This document shows positions 1 to 12,441 of a stretch of DNA of 64,000 nt, piece after piece; position 1 is the stretch's first letter; each line of letters begins with the position of its first letter. The stretch spans positions 8,014,501 through 8,078,500 of the forward strand of contig CATNEN010000039.1 in assembly GCA_950097015.1 (NCBI GenBank), given 5' to 3'. Origin of the DNA: Macrostomum hystrix. Taxonomy: Eukaryota; Platyhelminthes; Macrostomidae. Under the pieces are notes generated by a model, which saw only the letters and a list, made by a program, of their open reading frames with translations, was not told the origin of the DNA and searched no databases. The translations under genes were made by a program, and so were the position numbers.

Positions 1-279
1 GACATTTTAGGAACACAAAATTTTTATTTGGTGCCCATAGCTGCTTGTATGCAACATGCTCATTGATTAAAAAGTTAACAGAAAAAACAAAGCCACAGCC
101 TGCATATAAAAGTTACTAAAACATGATCATAAGCTATTTAGCTCTAAATTTATAAAATAAGTGTATTTTTGTAAAGAAAGTGTAATAAAAAATAAAGAAG
201 TAGAATATATAGTCTCAGAGAATTATTCAAAATGGTTCAATCTTTTTTACATATGATATGATCAATGTAAGCTACTTAC

Positions 280-331
280 TTAAATCGCCGCAGTCAGAAC
301 ACTCAATTAAAGCTGTCTTTAAAGGGTTCAT
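280..331 (-). CDS. possible first coding exon of a gene running off the left edge
   Basis: On the minus strand an ATG at 331-329 opens 17 codons (MNPLKTALIECSDCGDL) that end at a consensus donor, GTAAGT (279-274), in phase 1. Upstream on the minus strand is an AT-rich TATA-like stretch. The CSDCGDL segment looks like half of a zinc-binding motif, but the rest of the gene would lie left of the window. The product cannot be named. A chance ATG plus donor is a real alternative. Confidence 0.3.
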
Positions 332-1690
332 TTTCGGTACAGAAATCTACGGTTTATTTATATATTTAACTTATGGTATATTTTAATGAAAATGCCTACA
401 ATAGGAATTATTAGATAGAATTAAATCAAAGGTAGCTTTCCATACTAACAAATTTAGTTCCCTAAGGCATAGGACTATATAATTCATCCCTTGCTGTACG
501 CCTTGTCATCCTGTCAGATAATGAACTCGTTTCTGTTTTCGTATCATAATTATTTCCATAAAACTAAATGAAAACTGTGAAGAAATATATAAAATTGAGT
601 CTATCGAAGTCTATCTGAGTTTATCGAAGAAAAAGACTAAAGGATCCCTCGTTTGCTACTTTATTAAAAATATATACAAACGCTAAGGGATTGTATGAAA
701 GATTCGGTTCTTATGCTTCATAAACACTGAGAAGCAAAACGCGAATAATGGGCCTGTATTAGTCAACGACTAGCTGTCGAGTTTTTTATTATCGCGCAGT
801 ATTGTTTCTAAGGAAAGCCGCCGTCAAAAATGCTTGACCCTTAGCTTTAACAAGCATAGACATCTTTGTTTAAAAACTTTTGTCTGGTTAACGTTATTTC
901 GTTTGCAGAAATTGTTCTAAAACTTATAGTATTTTACTATAAAATTTGTTTAACTTTATACTTTCACTAAAAATATTTTATGCACAAGAATTTGCGTCCC
1001 ATTTTTGTATTGTACAAGCCATTTATCAGCAGCATTGCTCAAGTCAAAGAAAATTTAATAAAATAAAAAAACAATTTATTAAGTCCGCTTTTCTTAAGAT
1101 AATTCTAACATAAACTTTTTAGCCAATAAAAACAACAAAGATCAAAGCTTCAGATTGGATACATTTTCACTGTGTAAAAAATCATTTCATTTAAATTTAA
1201 ATTCAAAGTTTCAGTTAAAATTCATCTTTACACAATTATTCGCTCGCTTTTGAGAAGAACCTAAAGCTGCTATTTTAAGTTGTCCTTGGCAAAGATATCG
1301 ACTGAACACAAGTTATTTCTGTCTAACAGGTTGGATTCTGTCAAAGCGATTGGACTCTGTCAAACAAATTGGGGTTTGTCTGTGCACTTACAGAAATACA
1401 CCATGTAACATAATGTAATTGTAGCTAAAACATGTATCTAAAACACTGTTAATGTAGAATACGTAAGATTTGCGATTTAATTTTCACCTTCCAAAACTTT
1501 TTCACTAAAAAAGAGAAAACTATATGCGCACGAGTGTTGCGCCCTTGTATATTTAGGATTACTTTAAATAGTCTTTAATTTAATAGCACATGTCTGGCAT
1601 GGTATTATCTAAAGCACTCAATTTGGAAAGACAAGCTCCTAACTTTTTCTCCCAGTATCATCGTTGAACAGTGAGCGCTCTGCTGTGCTA
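332..1690. other. AT-rich intergenic DNA, no gene seen
   Basis: I see no convincing exon here on either strand. One isolated copy of CTGTCTAACAGG, the core of the arrays at 19.2 and 20.1 kb, lies at 1319-1330. Confidence 0.5.
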
Positions 1691-1834
1691 TAGAGGTCGG
1701 TTAGCTGCCGTCATTTGTTTGTCTATGGCCCGTGCATCTATGCCTTGCAGAAATAGCATTGTAACACGCAATGATATAGTAATAAACGGCTATGAGTGCT
1801 GCAATGGAACTTTACCAGTTGGGTGCCGAGGCAG

Positions 1835-1985
1835 CCAACCGGTAAAAGCATTATAAGGCTTCAGGCCATAGACAAATCAACTCCCCCTATAACGCTACTG
1901 GCGGCTGTCGGTCGACAAGCAACGGCGTTATAGGGGGAGTTGATTTGTCTATGGCCTGAAGCCTTATAATGCTTTTACCGGTTGG
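1835..1985. repeat. perfect 61-bp inverted repeat (hairpin)
   Basis: The arm at 1835-1895 is the exact reverse complement of 1925-1985, with a 29-nt spacer. Both arms contain the GTCTATGGCC motif and the segment GCATTATAAGGCTTC. A related GAAGCCTTATAATG copy lies near 2128. Confidence 0.9.
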
Positions 1986-2218
1986 TAAAATACTTTAATT
2001 GATAATTAAAAGAAACAAATATAAGCGTCCAAATTTTGTCAGCTTCTGGCTCATGGCGGATTGGCGCAGTTTGTGCCATAGACATGCCATTATCGCTGAG
2101 TGATCGTTTATACCATAATACGTTGCTGAAGCCTTATAATGTTTTTAACCGAGGGCGCGTAGTGCCCGAGGTTTAAAACTTTGCAGTACGAATAGCCGTT
2201 TATCACTGGCATTGTATA

Positions 2219-2352
2219 CTTTTGGACCACAGACAGTTGGGGCGTGCAACAATCAGTCTCACGGAGCGGATATAGCCAGCGGTCTCGCGGGGCGTGCAGC
2301 AATCGATTATTTTGTCGATTGGTGCACGCCCGAAATGTCTATGGTCCAAAAG
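2219..2352. repeat. imperfect inverted repeat
   Basis: The outer arm starting CTTTTGGACCACAGACA at 2219 pairs with TGTCTATGGTCCAAAAG ending at 2352. Inner GGGCGTGCAACAATC pairs imperfectly with GATTGGTGCACGCCC. Confidence 0.7.
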
Positions 2353-2723
2353 TAGACCGCCTGACTTAGGGCAGCAAGAGAACTCAGTTTGGGGAAGGCT
2401 GTAAGACCCCGCAGGATCTGGCGGGGTTCGGGACATAGACAGTAAAGGCGTGCAACAATCAGGCTTCATTGGTGGCTGGGAAAAAAACCCATCCAAAAGT
2501 GTACAATGCGGTGCATTAAACGTTAGACAGCGTGCGTGTAACGCAAGTAGTCTATGGTAGAAACTCAACCGCGCTAAGCGTTTTCATCATGCGTGTAACG
2601 CATTTAGCGTGCGTCTAACGCTACAAGCACAAAAACAGTTTATTTTGCCAGCCACTATGTGGAGCGTAACCACAGGCTTGAGCGTGCATTTAACGCAAGT
2701 GTCTATGGCCCAGCTTGCATATT

Positions 2724-2857
2724 ACAATGTAGGATTAATATATCGCCGCTTTGAACTTTAACGGTCTTAGCACGAGTGCGCTTCGTTGATGATTGCTTCG
2801 CGCACTCGTGCTAAGACCGTTAAAGCACTCAGCGGCGATATATTAATCCTACATTGT
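2724..2857. repeat. 134-bp bipartite hairpin
   Basis: A 27-nt outer arm (2724-2750) is exactly complementary to 2831-2857. After a short bulge, a 26-nt inner arm beginning CTTTAACGGTCTTAGC pairs exactly with its partner before 2826. The loop is about 18 nt. Confidence 0.85.
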
Positions 2858-2990
2858 CCCTTGACTGAGCGCACATATAATTGCTAAATTTTATGCCCTT
2901 ACATTGAGTGTCTATGGCCGAAACATGTCATGTGAAGTAAAAAAAGCGTGCAGATAAAGAAAAAAGCTGCGTGCAGATAATGAAAAAGCG

Positions 2991-4386
2991 TGCAGATAAT
3001 GGCAAACAGTTTAAACAAACGATTGCAAACAATGTAATTGATACATTGAAACTGATCGATCGCGTTCTCTATATATAAACTCTATCATATCATCACCCCT
3101 CTGCCCAAACTACGAGTATAAGCCGACAGTATCTGACGTATTCGCTATATCGCAAACTGAGTGAGGAGGGGCAGCTTGAGTCAAGAGAATCTCAATCAGC
3201 ATTTCCTGATATTTTAGGTTTAGACTGACAAAAACTCAGATAATGACTAATTGGTCACTACAGTAGAATCATTCTGTTAGTCTCTAAAATTAGATTTTAC
3301 TGAAACAAGCGCCATTCGTGAGTTGAAGTTGAACTCTGTATAGAACCTGTTTAAAACAAATAGACTGACGATCTGATATTAAGATAAGATATAAGGCTAA
3401 TTAGTAGATATGATTTCAACCACATGGCACACCTTTCTGTTCAACCCACGCCAGTACACTGTACTCTAATAAACATTTGTGAGCCAGATTATTTTAAATT
3501 GATAAACCTATCAACAGCTATAGACTGACGTACATTAACATTTTGTACAATCATAAGTTCATTGGTATCCCAGAATCGCTTCTGATTTCGACGTTAAGTG
3601 AGTACGTTTTATGTATGATGAGCTAATTGGAGAGGCCACGCACTTGAAAGCGCACCATGATTTGCCCCGGAATGGGGTGGGCATCTTAAAAAATAATTTA
3701 TGACTCTTTCAAGGTCAGCACCGGACGGTGAGCTCAACAACATGGAATTGCAGGCTTAATTCTGAGCAATAAAGTTAAATATAGTGCAGTATAGTAAATT
3801 CAAATATTTTTCTTTCCGTCAGATTGTTGTGTCTGGCGTGCATTTCAGACCCGGCTTGTTCGTGCCGGCGGGTAAGTTTATATTTTGTCAAGTCAAGTAG
3901 AAAATGTTCAGTAAAAACTTACACACTGGATGTGTATACAATGCACTGCTATCTCGTTTGAAAATAGAAAATAGGTGGTGTCCTACTGGACGACGCCTAT
4001 AGTAAATACCTTTATTCCCGGCGGTTAAAACCGCATACTGGGTCACCTTCCCAGTGGAAGGACGGTATGCCCAAGGACCCTCCATTGTCGGACGGTTTAT
4101 TTCGGTCGGCAATGTGGTTCTTACTCGAAGCCCCTTTTATCGTACTTCTATTGCAGAGGTCGATCGGTTTAGAGGTTCGTGGCATGCGTGGATCCAGGCA
4201 GAGGGAGTCCGGCAGCTCTCCATTTTTGCTGCTAGGACACAAGGGTCGATCCGGCCCGTCCTCCTTTGGGCTTAACCTCCGCGCCTCTGCGGAAACAAGA
4301 AATTTTCTGATATCTGTAGAGATATCTCTGTGTCTGTAGAGATGTAACTGTAGAGACAAAAAGTGACAAACACTAGAACTGAACTG
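2991..4386. other. no gene recognised
   Basis: A TATA-like CTATATATAAAC lies near 3070 and an AATAAA near 3467, so an old LTR or pseudopromoter is possible. No coding exon or terminal repeat could be shown. Confidence 0.35.
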
Positions 4387-4826
4387 ACGGACTGTGAGAT
4401 GACAGGTGAGGCTGTGAGATGACAGGTGAGGCTGTGAGATGACAGGTGATGCTGTGAGATGACAGGTGAGGCTGTGAGATGAGAGGTGAGGCTGTGAGAT
4501 GACAGGTGAGGCTGTGAGATGAGAGGTGAGGCTGTGAGATGAGAGGTGAGGCTGTGAGATGAGAGGTGAGGCTGTGAGATGAGAGGTGAGGCTGTGAGAT
4601 GAGAGGTGAGGCTGTGAGATGAGAGGTGAGGCTGTGAGATGAGAGGTGAGGCTGTGAGATGAGAGGTGAGGCTGTGAGATGAGAGGTGAGGCTGTGAGAT
4701 GAGAGGTGAGGCTGTGAGATGACAGGTGAGGCTGTGAGATGAGAGGTGAGGCTGTGAGATGACAGGTGAGGCTGTGAGATGAGAGGTGAGGCTGTGAGAT
4801 GACAGTTGAGGTTGTGAGATGACAGG
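4387..4826. repeat. 20-bp minisatellite
   Basis: About 22 copies of GCTGTGAGATGAGAGGTGAG occur, with GACAGG variants. It lies about 100 bp from a hAT element. Open frames across it on the minus strand are repeat artefacts. Confidence 0.95.
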
Positions 4827-4927
4827 AGACCACAGAGCTATGATGGTTCGAGTATTGTCGGATCTTATTTCGTAAAGTTTAGTTCTGTCCATTCCTTGCA
4901 CTGATTCACACAGTGAAGCATCTAAAT

Positions 4928-5580
4928 CAGGGGTCGGCAAACTCCGGCCCGCGGGCCAGATGCGGCCCTCGAAGCTCCCAAATCCGGCCCGTTGCCCCTT
5001 CCAACACCTATAGTTATCCTGTCTCATCTTTCTCTCCATTGGAGATCGAGATTCTCATCTCTCCCGTGTCTCATCTCTCCTGTCTTATCTCTCCCGTGTC
5101 TCATCTCTCCTGTCTTATCTCTCCCGTGTCTCATCTCTCCTGTCTTATCTCTCCCGTGTCTCATCTCTCCCGTGTCTCATCTCTCCTGTGCCTCATATCC
5201 CCTGTCTTATCTCTCCCGTGTCTCATCTCTCCCGTGTCTCATCTCACCCTGTGTCTTATCTCTCCCGTGTCTCATTTCTCCCGTGTCTCATCTCTCCTGT
5301 GCCTCATATCTTCTGTGTCTCATCTCCTCTGTCTTATCTCTCCAGCCAGTCTTATCTATCATGTTTCTTATCTCTCCAGTGTCTCATCTCTCTCCTGTCT
5401 TATTTCCCCTGTCTCATCTCCCCTGTCTTATCTCCCCTGTCTCATCTCCCCTGTCTTATCTCTCCCCTGTCTTATCTATGATGTGACTTATCTCTCCCCT
5501 TTCTCATAAGTCACTGCGGCCCGCTGTCGTATTTTAGGTTCTCTCCGTGGCCCGCACGCTAATAAGTTTGCCAACCCCTG
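4928..5580. mobile_element. non-autonomous hAT element (MITE), copy 1
   Basis: Termini CAGGGGTCGGCAAACT and AGTTTGCCAACCCCTG form hAT-style terminal inverted repeats. They are flanked by a perfect 8-bp target duplication, ATCTAAAT (4920-4927 and 5581-5588). Subterminal CCGGCCCG-rich DNA frames an internal tandem array of roughly 15-bp units (CTCTCCCGTGTCTCAT). No transposase frame is present. Confidence 0.9.
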
Positions 5581-6035
5581 ATCTAAATGATGGCCTGTTC
5601 CCTAACATGGTGCCATGCTTCAGTGTTGTAAAATCTAAATCAAGGCTTTGTGTCCAAGTTGTCCAATGTGATCATTAGCTATATAAATGAATTCCGTACT
5701 CACACCTACGCAGGTGATCGTTTGTTGCGCGCGTCTGAAATTATATTTTTATTCTGCCCAAAATTTGTCCTGTCTGTAGACACCCCTAGGCTTGATGATC
5801 ACGGTAGAATCTTATCGAATGTGTCTTAGCCTCATCTCCCTCCCTTAAAGTACACAGTCAGTTTGAGTTACCGAGTCACCGACTTTATATTTTGTAGAAT
5901 ATGGTAGGTTTAGTGTACACTCTGGGGCAAATCACGTAAAAAGTGCACTGCTTTTAATGTCACGCCAACCCATAACCACTTGATTGTTAGTCCCCAAGGA
6001 ATTCGTCAAAGTTTTCTTTTTTTGAGTTGGTCTCC

Positions 6036-6560
6036 GAATCATTCTACTTCTCCATCATTCCACTTCTCCATCATTCCACTTCTCCATCATTCCACTTCTC
6101 TATCATTCTACTTCTCCATCATTCCACTTCTCTATCATTCTACTTCTCCATCATTCCACTTCTCTATCATTCTACTTCTCCATCATTCCACTTCTCTATC
6201 ATTCTACTTCTCTATCATTCTACTTCTCCATCATTCTACTTCTCTATCATTCTACTTCTCCATCATTCTACTTCTCTATCATTCTACTTCTCCATCATTC
6301 CACTTCTCTATCATTCTACTTCTCCATCATTCCACTTCTCTATCATTCTACTTCTCCATCATTCCACTTCTCCATCATTCCACTTCTCCATCATTCCACT
6401 TCTCTATCATTCTACTTCTCCATCATTCCACTTCTCTATCATTCTACTTCTCCATCATTCCACTTCTCTATCATTCTACTTCTCCATCATTCCACTTTTC
6501 CATCATTCTACTTCTCCATCATTCTACTTCTCCATCATTCCACTTCTCCATCATTCTACT
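6036..6560. repeat. 16-bp minisatellite
   Basis: Tandem CCACTTCTCCATCATT and TCTACTTCTCTATCAT variants run for about 33 copies, ending where a SINE begins. Confidence 0.95.
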
Positions 6561-6822
6561 ACTCCCTAGAACGTCAGACTAACGTCTTAAAGGTCGGAGG
6601 TTCGTTTCCCGACTCCTCTGGAACAATTTGCGTCCTGTAGCAAGACACTTTGCATTGCTTCAGTTCACCCAGCTGTTAAATGGGTCAGCATTAGCTTGGG
6701 TAATTGAGGGTGGGTGTGGCGTCCCCCCAGTCCATGGACTGAACGGCTGTACGCAGCCTTCAGATGCCCATCTGGCTCAATTTGGGGCAGGTGTAATCAA
6801 TATTATAATAATAATTATTATT
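6561..6822 (+). mobile_element. tRNA-derived SINE, family 1
   Basis: A degenerate tRNA-like head with a B box (GGTTCGTTTCCC) is followed by the body shared with other copies (CACCCAGCTGTTAAATGGGT, CCAGTCCATGGACTGAAC) and an ATA-rich tail. Confidence 0.8.
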
Positions 6823-9198
6823 ACTTCTATTCTACTTGCTCTCTCCTTCTACTTCTCTTCCATTCTACTTCGTCATTCACCTTAATTCCACTTCAATTCT
6901 CTCAGCAAGCCTGACTCGGCCCCACCGTTGTTCAGTGGGAACTCCAATCACTGGGTCATTGCCTCGGAGTCGGACCTTCTATAAAGCTACAGCAGCCAGC
7001 CAGCCTGCCAGCCCCTTTTCCTTTCTCTCCGCCCAGTCCGCAGTACCAGTCTCCTCTAATCTCCTCTGACATCGGGGGCTGGGGAGAGAAATCCCCTCCC
7101 TCATTCCAGTCAAGCTGTCGCCCCGACGTCGCCCCGCCCCCACAGTGCTGCAGTTCAGGCGTTGGGGTGGGTGAGCTGGAGGCGCTCGCACAAACCCAGC
7201 GCGCACTTTTTTGGGGTTGTGGGGTGCGTGTCGGTCAGGAATGGCTGCCCTGCCTTTCACCCACCCCCTCCTCCCTGGATTCGCCGGGCTATCGCAGGCC
7301 TCGCATTTTCTCTTCGTTCCTACTGAGGGAGGCACTGATCGTCCAGTTTTTATCACAGTCCATTTGGGATTTCTTCCCGTTTTTCCTGCACGCAGTCATC
7401 CCCCCGCCCCAGATACACAATAACCCTCAGTTTCATTCTCTGATTCCATCCCATAGCCATCCCAAAGCGCTCAACTCTTCTATAAAGGCATCGGCTGCTT
7501 TTGGGCTAGAAATTCATGGATTGCTGGAGTGCTCGAGTGCTCAAGCTCAGTCTCAACTAGAATCGCGCCGTTCAGACATCATTTTGAATTATTTGGAAGA
7601 TGTGCAGACATTTTGGTAAGAACTTGAATATGATAAAATTACAATATTCGTTGCCTACTCAATTGTAGAGACATATACGAGCGTATGTGTTTGTATATGT
7701 ATTATACATAGAGGTAAATTGCATTGCAGGCCCTAAGCCAAGCTAAACAGGCCAATGGCCTAATTCCCATGTAGCACTATTATCCCTCGTCCCAGCCAGT
7801 TTAGCTCGTAGTTCCAGTTCGAGCGAACTTTAGTTCGAGCGAACCAAGCAAATCTATATTATCTAGCGACACTGTACACTGACACTTCACTACGCGCGCA
7901 CCGCATGACCGCTGCGAATCTACCAAGAATTTTGCCAGTCTTAGAAGTTAGAATGTTTAACACATGAACAAATACGAGATTATTATTAACTATATTAGAT
8001 TAGAATAGTTAATTACCTTTCGAAGGGGTTTAATTTTAACAAGCGAAGCTCGTTAAATTTTAATTAGTCAGCTAATAAAATAATCTATGAAAGCGAGGCG
8101 CACACCAAAATTACAACCCGAGTACGAGAAAGCAGACCATTTCAAAAAGACTTGCATTATTATAGTATGCCAATTTGGCAAATAAGTGCTTATTATTGTT
8201 TACACTGGGTCCGTGTTGCAATGCCACTTCTCGTGGAAGCTGGGCTGGAACTTTCCATGTATTTTGTGGGGTGGGCTGGTTCGGCTGTAGGAGTGCGTGA
8301 TGGGGTGGGGGTGCAAGGCACTTGTGGCGCACTAGCTCAAGTGGCTGGGCGACCCTACCCCCTCGCGTGCTGTGATTGGTCCAGGCCCAGCTCGCCCTCT
8401 TGCAGGGGCGCTGGTTGTGGCTTCTCTCTCCCCCCGCGGTGCTAGCCTTCGGCCCCCGTCTACCCCACTTTCCCCGTCCACCCCTCTTGGAGAGTTGTGT
8501 CGTATCCGACGCCTTATTAATAAACCGTGAAGCTGAAGCTGAAGCCGTGCCAGTTGGCCCAACAACACAGAAAATGTGAGACACCTAGTCTGCGTCTTTG
8601 AGTTATTTTACGAACCTGGGTTACAACAAGCTGCCCGTCGATACCACGTGCTGAAGCAGCGCCTGCTGTCTCTAGTGAGCCTGCTCAGTGCGCGGGTACT
8701 CGCGGTCAGTGAAACACAACAACTGGTGCCGTGTCCATGGATCGTCTAGCTTATTTAGGTTAGTGGGTAGGCCGGCGTGTGTGTTGGTGTCCCTTGGAGT
8801 TGTCCTTTGATGGTCATGGCTGTAGTAAAGTCAAGGCCGCGATATTTGCAAGCTGAATGAAATAATTACCTGCCCCAGTCAGAGGCTTTAGCAGCGATAT
8901 TATTGTATTGAAGTTCTGTTTGCTTGAGCAGTTGTTACGTAATATTAGAGGGCCAAATTGTAAATTATTTTGGGGGTCAGGTTTGAACAGCACATTAGAG
9001 AGAGCAAGAGGAGTGTGCGTAGGTCAGTGCATATAGTACATGAACACCGTCCTACAATGACCAATTTGGATGAGCTGATTGACGCGCTAACCGACCACCG
9101 ATCAACGTGGCGAATCGTGTACCTCGCCCGAACAAGTATGTCGGGGGGGGGCAAGACTTCGAGTTGTAGCTAACCTTGAGCTGGACGACGATTCGGCT
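6823..9198. other. mixed GC-rich and AT-rich DNA, no gene recognised
   Basis: Parts at 6900-7620 and 8160-8730 are GC-rich. A TATA-like TCTATAAAG (about 6978) and an AATAAA (about 8518), with AACTGGTGCCGTG near 8720, faintly resemble an LTR with a primer-binding site. No matching second LTR or pol exon is visible, so this is only a suspicion. Confidence 0.25.
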
Positions 9199-9787
9199 TA
9201 CGATGAAAGCTGTATTTCCCATGGAAGCTGTATTTCCCATGGAAGCTGTATTTCCCATGAAAGCTGTATTTCCCATGGAAGCTGTATTTCCCATGGAAGC
9301 TGTATTTCCCATGGAAGCTGTATTTCCCATGGAAGCTGTATTTCCCATGGAAGCTGTATTTCCCATGAAAGCTGTATTTTCCATGAAAGCAGTATTTCCC
9401 ATGAAAGCTGTATTTCCCATGAAAGCAGTATTTCCTATGAAAGCAGTATTTCCCATGGAAGCTGTATTTCCCATGAAAGCTGTATTTCCTATGAAAGCTG
9501 TATTTCCCATGGAAGCTGTATTTCCCATGAAAGCTGTATTTCCCATGAAAGCTGTATTTCCCATGGAAGCTGTATTTCCCATGAAAGCTGTATTTCCCAT
9601 GGAAGCAGTATTTCCCATGGAAGCAGTATTTCCCATGGAAGCTGTATTTCCCATGGAAGCAGTATTTCCCATGGAAGCTGTATTTCCCATGGAAGCAGTA
9701 TTTCCCATGGAAGCAGTATTTCCCATGAAAGCTGTATTTCCCATGGAAGCTGTATTTCCCATGGAAGCTGTATTTCCCATGGAAGCT
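9199..9787. repeat. 18-bp minisatellite
   Basis: About 33 copies of GCTGTATTTCCCATGGAA. Because 18 is a multiple of 3, both strands stay open, giving spurious frames. It ends about 45 bp before a hAT element. Confidence 0.95.
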
Positions 9788-9831
9788 GGTCTTCGCTTAC
9801 CATGCCGCCTCCAAGTCCAAACCCTATACGA

Positions 9832-10346
9832 CAGGGGTTGGCAAACTTTTTTGCTGGCGGGCCAAAGAGAGAGCCTAAAAGACGACAGCGGGCCGCATTG
9901 ACTGTATAAATATGAGATAGGGGAGAGATGAGACAGGGAAGAGATTAGACACGGGAGAGATTAGTCACGGGAGAGATTAGATACGGGAGAGATGAGACAC
10001 GGGAGAGATGAGACACGGGAGAGATAAGACACGAGAGAGATGAGACACGGGAGAGATAAGATAGGGAAGAGATTAGACACGGGAGAGATTAGACACGGGA
10101 GAGATTAGACAGGGAAGAGATTAGACACGGGAGAGATAAGACACGGGAGAGATGAGACACGGGAGAGATAAGACACGGGAGAGATGAGACACGAGAGAGA
10201 TGAGACACGGGAGAGATTAGACACGGGAGAGATTAGTCACGGGAGAGATGAAACAGGACACTGTAGATGTCAGAAGGGGCAACGGGCCGGATTTGGGAGC
10301 TTCGAGGGCCGCATCTGGCCCGCGGGCCGGAGTTTGCCGACCCCTG
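9832..10346. mobile_element. non-autonomous hAT element (MITE), copy 2
   Basis: The termini CAGGGGTTGGCAAACT and AGTTTGCCGACCCCTG are flanked by a perfect 8-bp target duplication, CTATACGA (9824-9831 and 10347-10354). The internal array (GGGAGAGATTAGACAC) is the reverse complement of the array in copy 1, so the element is inserted in opposite orientation. Confidence 0.9.
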
Positions 10347-10354
10347 CTATACGA

Positions 10355-12441
10355 CGTTCACTTTAGTCAGTCAGCCAGACTCAGACAATAAAGAGGGTTG
10401 ATCGAGAGAGCACACTCACTGGACCAGAGTTTAAAGAAAGCGGCGGTTTACACACCACCCCTCCCCCACATCTAGGCGAGTTCAGATAGGGCTTGTAGTT
10501 GTAAACAGTAAACAAGCACCAAAGCTTTCTATAGCAGGTGGTTTTAACAAAGCAGGTGGTTTGTGTTGGTTTTTATGAGGCAAGTGTACTTTTTCGTTGA
10601 AAACGAAGCATGGTAAAATTACTCATATGACTGTTTGTTACTAATTAAGCAGTATTTTTGTCTCTAGTGGATTTATATGATATATTGTATGAATTGCATT
10701 TAAAATGCAAACTAGCGTTTAGGTGGGCGTGGCGGGGTCTCCAGTCCATGGACTGAACTGCTGTACACAGCAGCTCTAAACGTCTCGCAAGCTAGTGAAG
10801 TCCTTAGCGGGGGTTGTGTTATGTCATTGCCTAAGTTATTGCTTGAGTTTCCTAGAGTTTTTTCTTATTGTCTCCAATTTGAAATATTCGCGGCTCTCAT
10901 GGTATCCACTATCTCTCTCGATTGCCTTTGAAATGATAATGCCTAATACATAGTGTCTATTTATAGGTTAAGAAATGCAAGGAAAGCAACTAGCAGCAAG
11001 TAGCCCTTAGTATTTTATTCAAGCGATATCTGAGATAAGGCTGTCTGACTGACCGCCTGTGAGCCTGACTTATCACATACTCTGCGTCCTACCTAGCTTT
11101 TATTATGCTTGCGTCCACTGTGTGCTCATTTCAGGCGCGTGTTTTGCTTGTTAAAGCATTTGCTGCAGCCGTAAGCAAGCCGACGAACCCGTCTGAAGAA
11201 ATAAACATCACTGAGCGGTTATTGGCATTCTTTCATCTGGTAAAACAGGTAAAATATTCCGAATCGACTATTGATTTTCTGTGGGTCCTGGTTTCCTGAT
11301 AGTTTCTGCCACAGAGCTATTAGAAGGTTGTCATCTTGATGTGCTGGTGGGTGCTTGTGAAAGCTGATTTAAAAATAACAAACTTTCCGGGGTTTTCAAG
11401 TGTTTTCGCTTTCTTTGGCTAAATTTTCCACAATTCGTTATAACAAAATAAGATTTAATGATCGGAATCCACAAGTTACAGTTCAATAGATTATTTCTCT
11501 CTTCAAACGATATTTTGCCTGAAGCAGGTGTGCTGACAAAGGCAGTTTTTTTCGGAAAAAATTTTCGCAGCTGTCATTCCCACTGGAATTTGATTTATAA
11601 AAAGAACATTGATTGATCTCATGCGCAAGTGTGCTCAGCGAAGCTTAATACTCTCATAGCTGCCTAATTCTCAAAAGCGTTGGTCAAGCCGATCAGACTA
11701 AACCTTCAATGCATTTTTTATTCCAATAGAAATTTCTAACATATGCTAAAAGTACAAGCACGGCCAGCAGCTCACACCGGAACTAATCTCGTGCTAATCT
11801 CCCAGCCCCTTATAACCCTGAAGTGAACTTGCTGCCGCTGTTGGAGACAGGTTGCGGTCCCTTGAGACGAAATCTGAGCAGTTTAGACTGGCTGGCAATA
11901 GCTGAGCACACATGCGCTCCCTAAATCATGAGTCCATTCAATCCTAGAGAGAACTCGCAGACGCTCTGCACAGCAATGCTCCGCGGATGATCGATTTGAG
12001 GCTAGTGAATCCGCGTGCACTGCTTCCACGAAAACGGAGTGAGTGCACTTGAGCAATTGGTGACCTTGGCCAGAGCTGTGCTCAGACAGTTCGTTTGCCC
12101 AGACTGTCAAAGCGATCGGGACACAGAAATTTTTTGTCTCTCACAAATTCAGCCAGAGAGGGGCTGTACTCAAACAAACTGTTTGAGCACAGGCTCGTGT
12201 GGCTACAACTGAGATTTATGCTCGCTTTCTTTCCTGCTTTTCTATTTACTCATAAAATAATGCAGCTCATAGTTCTGTGCGTGCGTGTGTGAAACAGGGT
12301 CAAGCTTGGATGGAAATAGCACGTAGATTGAAACTTCGACAGGTGCAAATTTAGTAAACATATTTTGTTGTGTGCGTTTCTCACACAATGTCGGCTCTTA
12401 TCTACTCCACGTTTTATACCCATGACTGGAGGATTTTAACT
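10355..12441. other. intergenic DNA, no gene seen
   Basis: Only a short SINE family 1 fragment (about 10722-10771, CCAGTCCATGGACTGAAC) is recognisable. No exon could be supported. Confidence 0.45.

Larger units (their letters stand above)
1719..2919. repeat. cluster of hairpins joined by a recurring GTCTATGG motif
   Basis: The motif GTCTATGG(C/T)C, or its complement, recurs about nine times, for example near 1719, 1864, 1949, 2073, 2336, 2435, 2548, 2700 and 2909. It separates blocks that are palindromic or direct repeats, such as GGCGTGCAACAATCA near 2238 and 2449 and GCGTGTAACGC near 2535 and 2590. No open frame explains the region. It could be a mosaic of small palindromic mobile elements or a fast-evolving structural repeat. 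Confidence 0.6.

Noticed and set aside
4387..6560. CRISPR-like regular arrays
   Set aside because: The units are contiguous with no unique spacers, and the window is eukaryotic.
8111..8584. 157-codon minus-strand frame in GC-rich DNA
   Set aside because: Low-complexity composition, no recognisable domain, and overlapping frames on the other strand. It may be LTR-like DNA but this is unproven.
9052..9901. Met/Ala/Phe-rich frames on both strands
   Set aside because: 18-bp minisatellite read-through.
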